DNA of 64,000 bases. It comes from Cannabis sativa (taxonomy: Eukaryota > Streptophyta > Magnoliopsida > Rosales > Cannabaceae). The notes under the pieces were generated by a model. The model saw only the letters and a program-made list of their open reading frames with translations. It was not told the DNA's origin and did not search any database. Below, piece by piece: positions 36,317 through 46,013 of this stretch (positions within the stretch are counted from its first letter, which is position 1; every line of letters begins with the position of its first letter). The translations under genes were made by a program, and so were the position numbers. The stretch is from contig NC_083604.1 in assembly GCF_029168945.1 (NCBI RefSeq), positions 47,177,686 through 47,241,685 on the forward strand, written 5' to 3'.

Positions 36317-36461
36317 GGTTATAACATTCCCGAGCAGACTGTTGGTTTCCTCTCAGACACCCTACCCCATTCTTTGTTGGGAACTTCAGGCACGAGTGAA
36401 ATATTGATGTGATAGCCTTTAAGTCATACAAGGCTGGCCGGCCAAGCATTACGTTAAAAGC

Positions 36462-36812
36462 TTAAGGAACATCCAATGTTAGGAACTGTGCCATAATTTG
36501 TCCTAGAGGTGCAACTCCTTGACCGGAGAAACCATAGATAGGCTGGAGGCATGCGGTTAGATCCTTGAGTTGGAGTCCCATTTTTTCGTAAGTAGTTTTG
36601 AACAAGATGTTGGAAGAGGCTCCATTATCGATCATGGTTTTGGCCACCATTTTATTGGCTATCTGGACCTCCACGACCAGCAGGTCGTTATGCGGAAATT
36701 TAATTTTGACAGCGTCTTCATCGTTGAAGGATATGGTCGGCTCTCCTGCTCGTGGAACTTTGGGCTTCCTTTCTTCCACGGCCAGGATAACTTCTTCTTG
36801 TTCGTGCTGCAC
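36462..36812 (-). pseudogene. Tat-B aspartic protease
   Basis: Contains MVAKTMIDNGASSNILFKTT, the position of the catalytic D-S/T-G (here D-N-G, common in this clade), followed by LTACLQPIYGFSGQGVAPLG. It continues from gag after a stop near 36813 and runs toward the linker with stops near 36461. 36243-36449 carries the LGRPALYDLKAI flap-side block. Confidence 0.8.
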
Positions 36813-38919
36813 TATTTAGGCATACCTCTCCCGAGCTTTGCCCGAATCTCCAGCAATATGAGGGCCTCCAAGAATGACTTGCAGATGTCCATCTACTGGT
36901 GGAGGTAGCAAGTCTTGGTTGTTTTGACCTTGGTCGGTCTTGACATACTTCTGCAGGTGGGGATTGTTTTTTCTTATCAGAAATTCAATTTCTCGCTTCA
37001 AGTTGTAGCATTCGTTAGTGTCGTGGTCGTAGTCTCCGTGGAACCGACAAAACTTTATCATGTCCCTTTTGTTGGCGTCTTTCTTCATGGGCCTGGGTTT
37101 ATTGTACGGGGCCAGCGACTGAGTTGACATGTATACACTTTCTATATCTTCAGTCAGAATAGTGAATGCAATGTACTTGGCATGATTCTCCCGGGGAGTC
37201 TGTTCGGATTTTCCGGTGAACTTTCCTTTCTTCTCGTTCCCTTGCTTGTGGTTGTTGCTGGAACGCTTGCCACTTGAGCTTGAATTATTTGGGTTGGGAA
37301 GTTGGGCGAATGTTCTAGTGGAAGGGCCTTTGACTTGCCCGGCTTTTGTTCACCTTCCGCTCGTTGAATGGCTTCTTCGAGCTTGATGAAGCCTTCGGCT
37401 CGGTCAAGGAAATCACTCAATGAGTCTACCGACCCGTTCTTCCTTATATCCTTCCAAAGTTCACCGAGGACTTTGATGGCCCCCAGTATCGCGGATAACC
37501 TTCCATCCTCGATACCCGTGAAACTTTTATTGCCTCCGTCATGAATCTGCTGATATATGCCTGGAGTGGCTCGCCTGGTCGTTGCTTAACTTCAACCAAG
37601 TCTCCCAAATGCAATGGAAGTTGGCGTGAGGAGGAGAATTGTGCATGGAATTTCGATGAGAAGGTTTTCCATGAACTAAACTTTCTAGGAGCCAACTTGA
37701 AATACCATTGTTGAGCAGTTTCTAACAGAGTGGCAGGGAAGATTCTGCAGCGTACATCTCCCCGTACCCCCTGCAAATCCATTTGCATTTCGAAATACTT
37801 GAGATGGGAAAGAGGATCTTCTCTCCCAGTATACATCTTCCACGTCGGCATTTTGAACTTGTGGGGTAGTGGCAGGAGATTGATCTCTGGTGAGAAAGGA
37901 GTTCTGTGTGCTCGGTCCAGCTTAAGATCATTGTTTCTTAGTCCAGCCATGCCGTGGAAAATATTTTTCAGTTTGTCAAGCTGAGCCTGTACAGCTGCGT
38001 TAACTTTCTCGACATTCTGGTCAATTTTAATTACGTCAGCATCTTTCTCAGCGGGAATTTGAGTACGGGCTCCAGGCTGCATGATCATCGTAATATTTTG
38101 TTCGTCTACTCCCCTCCTTCTGTTCAAATCATTCTTTAGGTCATGGGTTGCCCCCAACCTTTTGAACACGGAAGTGCCTGGTTGCCTTAGCGATTAATTC
38201 GCTTAGTTGTCGGGTGGAATGGCACCATTAATCTGGTTGGAACCATCAGGTTTGACTTCTCCTGATGAATTACCAGACAAGGTCTGCTCCCCTACCGCTG
38301 GGCCCACGAGCGAAACTCGTGACCGGGGATTGGGCGGCTAACCATTTGTAGTCTGGGAAGTATTCATCGTTGGATCTTCGTCTGTTCCACCCAAGGGAAT
38401 GACATTCGGCGGCTGCTGACCTACATTTTGATAGGCTTTTCGTATCAGCATGGTAGCCTGCCGACTACAATTTTTGATATCTTCATGATGAGCCTTTAAT
38501 GCCTCCATCTCTCGATCCCTCCATTCGGCGAACATGCGCCTTTATTCGTCAAATGCGAGATTTACAGCAGCACGCAGTTCGTCCTGATCATGATGCAGGC
38601 TGTTGTTATGATTCTGGATGAGTCCAAGAGCGTCGTGGAGATTTTGTAACTCAGTAGCATCTCCGATGGTCGTCTGGGCATTGGTTCTAGGCGGAACAGT
38701 TGTGTTATGAACGCCCTGGTTTGGTGCAGAACTGTTATTCCCAGTCTTTTGCACACTAGGCGCGGTTTCATCTATAAGAAGTGTTCCCCCATTGCCCACG
38801 TTCGTCGTCTGTCCAGGATTAATAGATGGTGGAACCCTTGTGTTTCCTAGATTCTGCAAGGCAGGATCCACCGTCTGTGAATTTGCTAGATCAGTCAAAC
38901 CTCTACGAGTTTGCACCAT
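36813..38919 (-). pseudogene. Tat-B gag
   Basis: Start ATG at 38919 (MVQTRRGLTDLANSQ), 45 bases inside the primer site. The frame is interrupted by TAA at 38539-38541, then continues in phase (RMFAEWRDREMEALKAHHED) with a further stop near 38336. 37444-38169 holds the capsid domain (LLPLPHKFKMPTWKMYTGRE, TAQQWYFKLAPRKFSSWKTF, VEVKQRPGEPLQAYISRFM). 36816-37130 holds the zinc-knuckle-like FCRFHGDYDHDTNECYNLK and the junction HLQVILGGPHIAGDSG. It forms the virus-like particle when intact. Confidence 0.85.
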
Positions 38920-38963
38920 CCTATTTGTGGTCAGATTTTGAATAGAGAGCGATTCTTGAGTTC

Positions 38964-38986
38964 AGCTCTCAATGAAAGCACCAAAA
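38964..38986 (-). promoter_or_regulatory. Primer-binding site of Tat-B
   Basis: Minus-strand TTTTGGTGCTTTCATTGAGA directly follows the 5' LTR. The same site, one base different, follows the Tat-A LTR (41911-41933). Confidence 0.75.
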
Positions 38987-39679
38987 TGTTGACCTCACTT
39001 TTAGCCAACGACAATGAGTCTATTTTATAAGCGATAAGTGATATATAATAACAGATATATGATAAAGCAATATAAAGACACAGGGATTTTATAGAGGTTC
39101 AGCCCCAAGCAGTTCAGTAATAGCCTAATCCTCGTTACTTGTATTGACTTAAGATCAAGGAGAAAGATTCCTTTTCTTATAGCTCTTACAATAGTATCTC
39201 TGAATATAGAATTCTTAGATAATAGTATAGTCTTAGCTCAACTGCTTTTCGACTGATCTCTTGCCCAGTGAATATACATCACTATTTATAGGGCTAGTAA
39301 CCTTGGAGAGGAAGAGTTTCCCCTCTCATTGAGGCTGAATACAAGGATCATGGGATTGAGGCTGAATACAAGGATCGTGGGATTGAGGCTGAATACAAGG
39401 ATCGTGGGATTGAGGCTGAATACACTGATAGTGGGATCGTGTGTATGCCATAATCACGTAAATTGATCCCTAAGTTATAGGGATTGTGCTGATGACTCAC
39501 GATGCGAAAGCTGAATTCGCTAAGTGTTGGTTACTCTGCGCGGATTACTTAATACTTTGCTCTGAGCGTGCCAGCGATATGTCCTGCTCAGACTATGCTT
39601 CCCGGGCAAATATTCCAAGTGGGTTCCACGTGTCACCATACATGTGATGCCACGTCACAGTGCAAAATTTGGGATAACA
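38987..39679 (-). repeat. 5' LTR of Tat-B (693 bp)
   Basis: Starts TGTTGACCTC and ends GGGATAACA. It contains four tandem copies of a 27 bp unit at 39328-39435 where the 3' LTR has about two. Confidence 0.9.
39328..39435. repeat. 27 bp minisatellite in the Tat-B LTR
   Basis: Four units of ATTGAGGCTGAATACAAGGA followed by TCGTGGG, nearly perfect; the last ends CTGATAGTGGG. The other LTR has about two units at 24715-24765. Confidence 0.85.
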
Positions 39680-39684
39680 TGAAG

Positions 39685-40204
39685 AAAGAAACTAGATGGT
39701 GATTTCGCTCCGGATCGTCAAGATAGCTTCCTCTCCTCTTTCATTCACTTTTCGGGGCTGATTTCTGATATTTTCATCATCTGAGTCGAGTCCCTTACAT
39801 AGGAATTAGGGTTGTGCCTCTAATTGGAAAAATATCGAAATTAGGTCAAAAATCCTGTGTTTCGTACCTGGTCGTGACTACCTTAATGGCTAGTCGCGAC
39901 CATAGGCAAAAATGGAAAAATACGCATTCTGCCAATCCACCCAAGTCAGGACCATAGTCGTAACTAGAGAAAAGGGTTGCGACTAGGGCTTTTCATGGTC
40001 GCGACTACTAAGGCGTATCTGGCAGCTTCATTAGATTTTTCACCAAATTGTCCCGTCTTTTTGCCAATTGACTGAATTTGAACTAAAATGCACCGGGAAC
40101 CTGAAACAAGGAAAATCAAGCGTAAAACCGTTCCAAAAAGACTACAATAACTTAGAAAATTCTTATTAAAGTGACCCGAAACTTAGGCTAAAATTAGCGT
40201 AATA
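39685..40204 (-). repeat. 5' LTR of the Athila element, outer (U3) part
   Basis: Continuation of 23618-24338 after the Tat-B insertion; 39680-39684 is the duplicated TGAAG. The whole 5' LTR is about 1241 bp. It includes GGTCGCGAC motifs at 39869-40005. Its end (GTAATA) is drifted from CA and is followed by the TSD ATAAG. Confidence 0.8.
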
Positions 40205-40209
40205 ATAAG

Positions 40210-41862
40210 TCATCCCACAACTCGCCCCAACTGTTGAAAGGTTAGTCGTGATCCCTGCTTGAAGAGCAGTAAGTTGAATATTGTCATTCAAGTTCCTAAC
40301 CTTTGCAGTGGCAGTGCTAAAGCGACTCAGGTAAGCCTTAATCGACTCGCCTGGTTGTTGCTCTATATTAGTTAGGGATGATGCTTCTGGTCGCCTATCT
40401 CTGGCAACTTGAAGTTGTTTCTTAAAAAATTTAGACCGTTGTTCCCAAGAAGTTATTGAATGGTGAGTGAATTTGTCAAACCAGCTACTCGCTACCCCAG
40501 TAAATGAGGTTAGAAATAAAATGCATCATAGATTATTCGAGACGTTGCTGGCTTGCATTATGGTATTGAAGTTATTCAGATGAGCAACTAGGTTCGAAGT
40601 CCCATCATACTGCAAGACGTGTGGGTTTTTGAATCTCTGAGAAAATTCAAAATTCATAATATCAGGATGGAAAGTTTCGGTCTCCTCATCCAAGTCATAG
40701 CCAAGTAATTTCCCATATTCCCCATCTTGGTATTTCCTAAACTTATCCTCCAACTCAATGATTTGCAATTGGATGGGATCCACTTGTTGTTGGTTAGCAT
40801 TTAGTTGATGGTGTAAGTTAGGTGGATTTTGATTTAAGCGCTCGCAAAGATCGGGTTGTCTTCGATTCAAATGCTCACGAAGATCAGGTTGTCTTCGTTC
40901 ATAATTCCTCATGGATCTTGTATCTGAGTAACTCTCAGATTGATAACATCTTGTATTACTCATGCTTTCTTGATTAGCATAACGTCGAGGTCTGCTTCCT
41001 TCTCACGTTTTCCTTCCTGATCGACTTTGTCCTTGAGACCTCAAGAATCCCGAGCTAGAACTTACCTCGTCTTTTATGGGCCTTCTCCTTCAGAAAAGGT
41101 TAGATACACGTCCTCTGTTTAGGTATGTATATGCGCCTTCCCTCTCGAATCGAGAAGGATGTTGCGGGTGCCTCGGTGGTAGCCCACTTGTCCTAGGTTG
41201 AGTCTCAAGGTTTCTCTCGTTATTACGAGGGATTTCCTGTTCCCTAGTTTGGGGCTGCATTGTATCCTCATTCCTGCGAGAAGGCTCTGGTATGTCATTA
41301 CGTTCATTCCCCTGATTCATAATTCCTGGGGATCATTGGGGAACCTCTCGATGTGGTTCTTGGTTATTTTGATGTTTATCCACTAGAACATCCCTAGTAC
41401 CCCCAGGTTGTTCCTCCTAGATGTTTTGGGGATTTCCTTGATTTGCTTCCTGCCTCCTGGTTCTTGAACCCCGAGGTCTACCTCATGGCCTTCTTACCCC
41501 ACTATCAAGTTGATTATGTGCATTAGTTACTTGAGTCACCCTTGCCGTCGCAGCCTCTCTTTCCAACTCAGCATTGTGTTGGTTAGATTCGGCTAAGCGT
41601 TGCCGGAGCTGGCAATTTTCCAATTCAACTAATGGGACATACCCAGTTGGATCATAGGCATCCTCACTTCTAGGTACATATCCTGTAGTAGTATTGGTTT
41701 CTTCGTTCCTTCCTTCTGGGTTTTGATTATTTCCACCATAGTTTTTTTCTTTGAACGTGTTATTCCAGAAGTATGGGGTCTTTGAGAACCCATTGGTTCT
41801 TTCCCAGAGCAATGGGTAGTTTCTTCAGGACGACTTCCATCATATTGTCTGTTATCAGCCAT
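40210..41862 (-). pseudogene. Tat-A gag, N-terminal and capsid part
   Basis: Likely start ATG 41862 ([16 protein letters not shown]). 41483-41812 carries [20 protein letters not shown], 40526-40963 the pre-capsid region, and 40210-40530 the capsid core (ASSWFDKFTHHSITSWEQRS, IEQQPGESIKAYLSRFSTAT). Frameshifts separate the blocks. The frame crosses the Athila insertion: ELWDDL in this part leads to [15 protein letters not shown] at 12281. It is more diverged from Tat-B gag than the RT is. Confidence 0.75.
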
Positions 41863-41910
41863 GGATAGATTTTCGTCTGTAAGGAGGGATTTTTTTAAGT
41901 TTTATCACGT

Positions 41911-41933
41911 AGGCTCTCAATGAAAGTACCAAA
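41911..41933 (-). promoter_or_regulatory. Primer-binding site of Tat-A
   Basis: Minus-strand TTTGGTACTTTCATTGAGAG next to the 5' LTR; same type as in Tat-B with one changed base. Confidence 0.7.
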
Positions 41934-41934
41934 C

Positions 41935-42824
41935 TATTAACGCAGATTTTCGTTAACCAATAAAAAGCCTTTACGTACTTAATATAACATAGAAATATTA
42001 AGAAATAAATAAAGTATAATTAACACCAAATATTTTTACGTAGTTTTGCAGTTAAATCAGCATACTCTACGAGTCTATCTTATTAAAGATATTTTTTGAA
42101 GATAAGATACAATATACAATTGATTATGTCTATTTTTTCCCTAGAATTCTCCATTCCTTTTTTTGTGGTATCTGCCCCTGTTTATACGGATATAGGTTGG
42201 CAGTTATTTACATTTAAATTCAAATTATAACTGTTTAATGAAGCATGGGAATTGATCACGTTTCATTTAAATTGTATGTTGGATAATATTAAATAACCGC
42301 TTAACTGCATGTTATTCTTATCTTTAAAGATGGTCAATGCTGATTTGGACAATAGCATCTCGCTTAACTCGTCGATGATTAATGCTGATTTAGACAATCA
42401 TATCTTGCATATTTCCATGTTGTTATCTTTAGCTATTATAATGTAGAAAATACGCTAAGTGTTAACAAATGAATCGCCTCGTCAAGTTTCTTATGAATAG
42501 CAAGGTGGATGTCTCGCTATATGTAACCCAAGGTCACCTTGGGTAACTTCATTTATTCCATTGAATAAATGAATTATTTCTTTGGGCCTGTGTGCTCCGA
42601 GCCTGGTATATGTTTAATCGATATAGGTTTTAATAGTTTTCTATCCTTGTCTCGCTTAAGTCTACATAGTCATCGAGTTTTAAATATTTTCTATTAATCC
42701 TTTATATAACGAATTATTCTTTTTCTTCGCATTAAATGATATAACTTAATTATACCAGGTGGTTTGTATTTCACTATCTAACACGTGTCATCCTCTGAAG
42801 TGTAGCTGAATTTCGAGTATAACA
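41935..42824 (-). repeat. 5' LTR of Tat-A (about 890 bp)
   Basis: Inner end TATTAACGCAG (TG drifted to TA) next to the primer site; the outer end is placed at GAGTATAACA by analogy with the Tat-B end GGGATAACA. The partner LTR lies outside the window, so the outer edge is an inference. Confidence 0.6.
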
Positions 42825-42910
42825 GACATATTAATCAATACTTTAAATATTATTATTTTGTAAATACAGGTCGGTTTGACCTATTTATACACCGAGGGCT
42901 CGTTTGGTTT

Positions 42911-42966
42911 GCCGTATTGTATTGTATTGTAATGTATTGGGTTGTATTGTATTAGATTGGATTGTA
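42911..42966. repeat. TATTGTATT-type subterminal repeats of the Harbinger element
   Basis: Repeated TGTATTGTATTGTAATG next to the left terminus, with an inverted counterpart around 48230-48370. Likely transposase or Myb-protein contact sites, by analogy. Confidence 0.6.
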
Positions 42967-43507
42967 TAATTTTAATACAATACTATGTTTGGCATTGAAT
43001 TAAATTAGTGTGTTGTGTTAAATTATACAATGTTTTGCTCACATTGCATTATATTGTATTAATTAAAATTTTTGCAAAAATTCAAAAAAAAAAAATCAAA
43101 TAAAAACTGAAAAAGAAAATGAAAAACAAAAATTAAAGACACTAATTTTTTTTTAAAAAAAAAAAAAAGAAATTAAAAATTTTAAAATATTTAAAAAAAA
43201 AACTAAAAAAAATAAATTAACTAAAAACACTAATTTTTTAAAAAATAAAAACCATATCATATGTGATTCTAACCCGAATAATAATGTCAATTCTAAATAT
43301 ATTGTCATAAAAAAGTAACCAAATTGTTTAAAAAAAATAAAGTTTACATAACTAAAATAGACTTTGTAGCACTGTCAAAGTTTTAACTATTAAACAAAGT
43401 TCAACCGACTAAATCAGAATTCAACCGACCAAAAAAAAGTTCAACAACCAAAACCAAAGTTCAATCGACAAAATCAATCCTCACACATTAATACTCACCT
43501 AACCAAA

Positions 43508-44490
43508 TCAACGACTTGATCTAACTTCTCTAAGTACTCTTGTCACAAAAGCCTCTCGAATTTCTCCATCTATTGACTTGAAGGTTGCCACATATTCTGG
43601 CTTCTTCAACATGTATGTCAATACATCAAGTTGATCATCAACCGAAAGTCCCATCGATTTCAACTCCGTAGCCAACTCCTTATCATTAGTAGTCCCATGC
43701 ACCATCACCTCATTTGCTCGATTGAATGTTCAAACATTGTTTTGAACGTAGAAGCAATCTCCTTCATACCATCATCATCTGATCTAGATCACTTTCTTTG
43801 ACCTCTAGGTGAAGAAAGATTCTGATTCACTAACCTAGAATCGTCAGTCTCTTCTTCAGCTTCTAAGTTCATATTCTCAACCATGTCTGCTGGTGCTTCT
43901 GCTCCTTTTCCGGTTACTCTATCTTTTCCAAAAATATTAGCTAGTCTCTCATACATAGGAAAAGGTTTGTTTCTCCATCCCTTAGCATCCTTAATATTTT
44001 GCACAGATAAGTTCAATATACATAAATATAATACCAAAAACAGTACTTGCCATAACAATTAAATTAGTGGGAAAACATACAATGTACAAGAGAATAAAAA
44101 TAAATAATCTATAAAAAAGATACCTGAGTATAAGTCAACCAAGCCTCATCACTATCAACCTGCACACATTTTTTTTACATTGTTCCAAGAAAAGCCACTA
44201 GTGTTGACCATGTCCAAGACGATACTATATTGTTTCTTGAACATTCGATATTTGTTCTGAATGTGTGGGCTAGCTCTTATACCACTGTTGGGAATTAAGA
44301 CACTCAATGTCTTTCCTATCTCCTTCCATGTCCCGGGTCTAACAGTTCCATTATCACATCTATTACCGCCTTTCACCAGAACATCTTCAAGAACATTTAG
44401 CAATGCATCCTCTTCAAACTTACTCCCCGTATGCCTAGAACTTTTATCGCTATAAACTTGGTCACTACTACCTCCAATATCCATATTCAC
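43508..44490 (-). pseudogene. Harbinger Myb/SANT-like DNA-binding protein, broken
   Basis: Exon 44155-44490 encodes the Myb/SANT-like domain (FEEDALLNVLEDVLVKGGNR, TWKEIGKTLSVLIPNSG, IQNKYRMFKKQYSIVLDM). It is broken by one extra base in a run of eight A near 44172; in the other frame the expected VQVDSDEAWLTYTQ follows, then a donor GTATC. 43789-44058 continues with DAKGWRNKPFPMYERLANIF and FGKDRVTG. A TGA at about 43796 stands where CGA would give RKRSRSDDD, and 43508-43708 holds the C-terminal DKELATELKSMGLSVDDQLD. The partner protein normally helps transposase enter the nucleus and bind the ends; here it cannot be made whole. Confidence 0.78.
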
Positions 44491-44762
44491 CTGTATTTCT
44501 CATTTTCAAATGTCAACATATTAATAAATTCTGCATGTACATCTCAAATTAATGTGTCTAATTCAAACAATGGTAAGAATAAAAATCATCCAAACATTTA
44601 TCCGACAAAACAAAGTTGAATAACTCGGATCAATGCGTCCAATACAAACAAAGTTAAACGACAATAAAAAAGCAAGTAAGAATACATTCAAATTAATGTG
44701 TCTAATACAAACAATAAGTAAGCAAAGTTTGTCCATACATGCAAGACTAAGAACCTCTACCA

Positions 44763-46013
44763 CTAAAGTCCTCTATGCAATCTCCATTCATTATACATTT
44801 GCATAGCTAAATTGTTTCTCCATTCAATCCATTGAGTTGACGCTTCAACAGTATCAATTATTTCATAACCTTCATTAATTTTCTGATTAGTATCTTCTGG
44901 AACATCCACTTGTCTATCAAGCTCAATTTCTGCTGGATCTAGAGACATTTCTCGCTGAATCAAATTATGCAAAATACAACACGTTGTAATTATTCGACAC
45001 TGTGTCGTTATTAGGAAAAATGACGTGCTTCTCAAGATTGACCATCTAATCTTAAGCAATCCAAAACATCTCTCAATGACATTTCTTGCACATGCATGTT
45101 TCATATTACAGTACTCCTCGTGATTTCTAGGTACGTTTCTACCCCACTCAGATAAATGGTACGCAATTCCTCTATAAGTTGCTAAGAATCCTTCACCACT
45201 AGTATATCCACCATCCACCAGATAATAATAACCTATAGATAAAAAAATTAAGAAAAACTAATTTAGTGATCTAGAAAATTAAAAATTAGTGATGGTTCAA
45301 AATATTAAATATTTTTTTTCAGTAAAATTACCTTTAGGGATCTTTAAGCCATTTTGCCTATTAATGGCATCACGAAGTACTCTAGAATCTGATGCTGAAC
45401 CCTCCCAACCCGGTAAAACAACTATAAAATTCATATCTCGAGAACAAACTCCTAATACATTTGTTGCGATCTTGCCTTTTCTTGTTCGATACCTTGGTTT
45501 GTCAATTTTAGGCACTTGTACCTTAATGTAAGTACCATCTAATGCTCCTAGACAATTTTCAAACCATCTCCATCGACTATCGATGCAGTTGGCAGGTACA
45601 GGATCTTGAGGAACTAATAAGTTTTCTTGCAACCTTAAAACTCCATGTAAAACTGAATTAAAGTGTCTACTAATGGTTTCTCGAGATCGCTTAAATCTAG
45701 CGTTCAATGTACGATTTTTTACATGATGAGCAAGTGTATGAACAAACATACACACTTGTTCCTCAATTGTGACTAAACCATTTCTATTCACTCTTCCATC
45801 AGCATGGAGCAATTCACATAATACTCCAAACGTTCTCCTATTCATTCTTAGATCATTCAGACATGCTATGTCACTTTCACCTAACAAACTATCCAAATAT
45901 TTTAACCGAGTCTCATGTCTAGCAAAAGTACGACCTAGAAACATACGTCTCCTATGATGGTTGCGTACCATTTTATACAGTAATAATTGCAACATCATAC
46001 ACATGCTCATCAT
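44763..46013 (-). CDS. Harbinger transposase (two exons)
   Basis: Exon 1 46013-45332, intron 45331-45233 (donor GTAATT, acceptor CTATAG), exon 2 45232-44763; the join reads PKG-YYYLVDGGYTSGEG in phase. Total about 384 residues, close to the family norm. An N-terminal helix-turn-helix region (TLNARFKRSRETISRHFNSV) precedes the DDE domain: D159 in LGALDGTYIKVQ, the D of VDGGY (codon 45213-45215) and the E of NVIERCFGLLKIRW (codon 45072-45074). WEGSASDSRVL is also intact. No stop or frameshift is seen. It cuts and pastes elements with matching ends. The start could instead be one of the following methionines. Expression was not assessable. Confidence 0.85.

Larger units (their letters stand above)
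24339..39679 (-). mobile_element. Tat-B: Ty3/Gypsy element of the Tat lineage with an antisense ORF, inserted in the Athila 5' LTR
   Basis: LTRs are 24339-25009 and 38987-39679 and the TSD is TGAAG (24334-24338, 39680-39684). Minus-strand order: 5' LTR, primer site 38964-38986, gag 36813-38919, protease 36462-36812, RT and RNase H 34673-36316, second RNase H 30521-30986, integrase 29274-30466. A plus-strand ORF block (25854-28666) lies between integrase and the 3' LTR. A LARD solo LTR with its own nested LTR (30987-34667) interrupts pol. Own length is about 11.7 kb. The domain set, including two RNase H domains, is that of the Tat clade. Confidence 0.88.
12298..40204 (-). mobile_element. Athila-lineage Ty3/Gypsy retrotransposon, inserted in Tat-A gag
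   Basis: Minus-strand order: 5' LTR (39685-40204 plus 23618-24338), primer site (23591-23611), gag (about 22000-23460), protease (21078-21890), RT (20076-21068), RNase H (19519-19773), integrase (18046-19287), spacer with repeated GGTCGCGACC motifs, 3' ORF (14154-17210) and 3' LTR (12298-13168). The TSD is ATAAG (12293-12297 and 40205-40209). Its outer LTR ends have drifted from TG/CA to TA. Without the nested Tat-B and hAT insertions it is about 10.7 kb. All ORFs carry stops or frameshifts. Confidence 0.85.
8427..42824 (-). mobile_element. Tat-A: Ty3/Gypsy retrotransposon of the Tat lineage, broken by nested insertions
   Basis: Read on the minus strand the order is 5' LTR (41935-42824), primer site (41911-41933), gag (40210-41862 and 11564-12297), protease (9616-10048 plus 11564-11750) and reverse transcriptase (8427-9350). 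The rest of pol and the 3' LTR lie left of LARD-1, outside the window. The 3' part of gag and the 5' part of gag are separated by the Athila insertion 12298-40204 (TSD ATAAG at 12293-12297 and 40205-40209). The protease is split by a CACTA element (TSD CTT). Frames rejoin across both, which supports the reconstruction. Confidence 0.8.
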
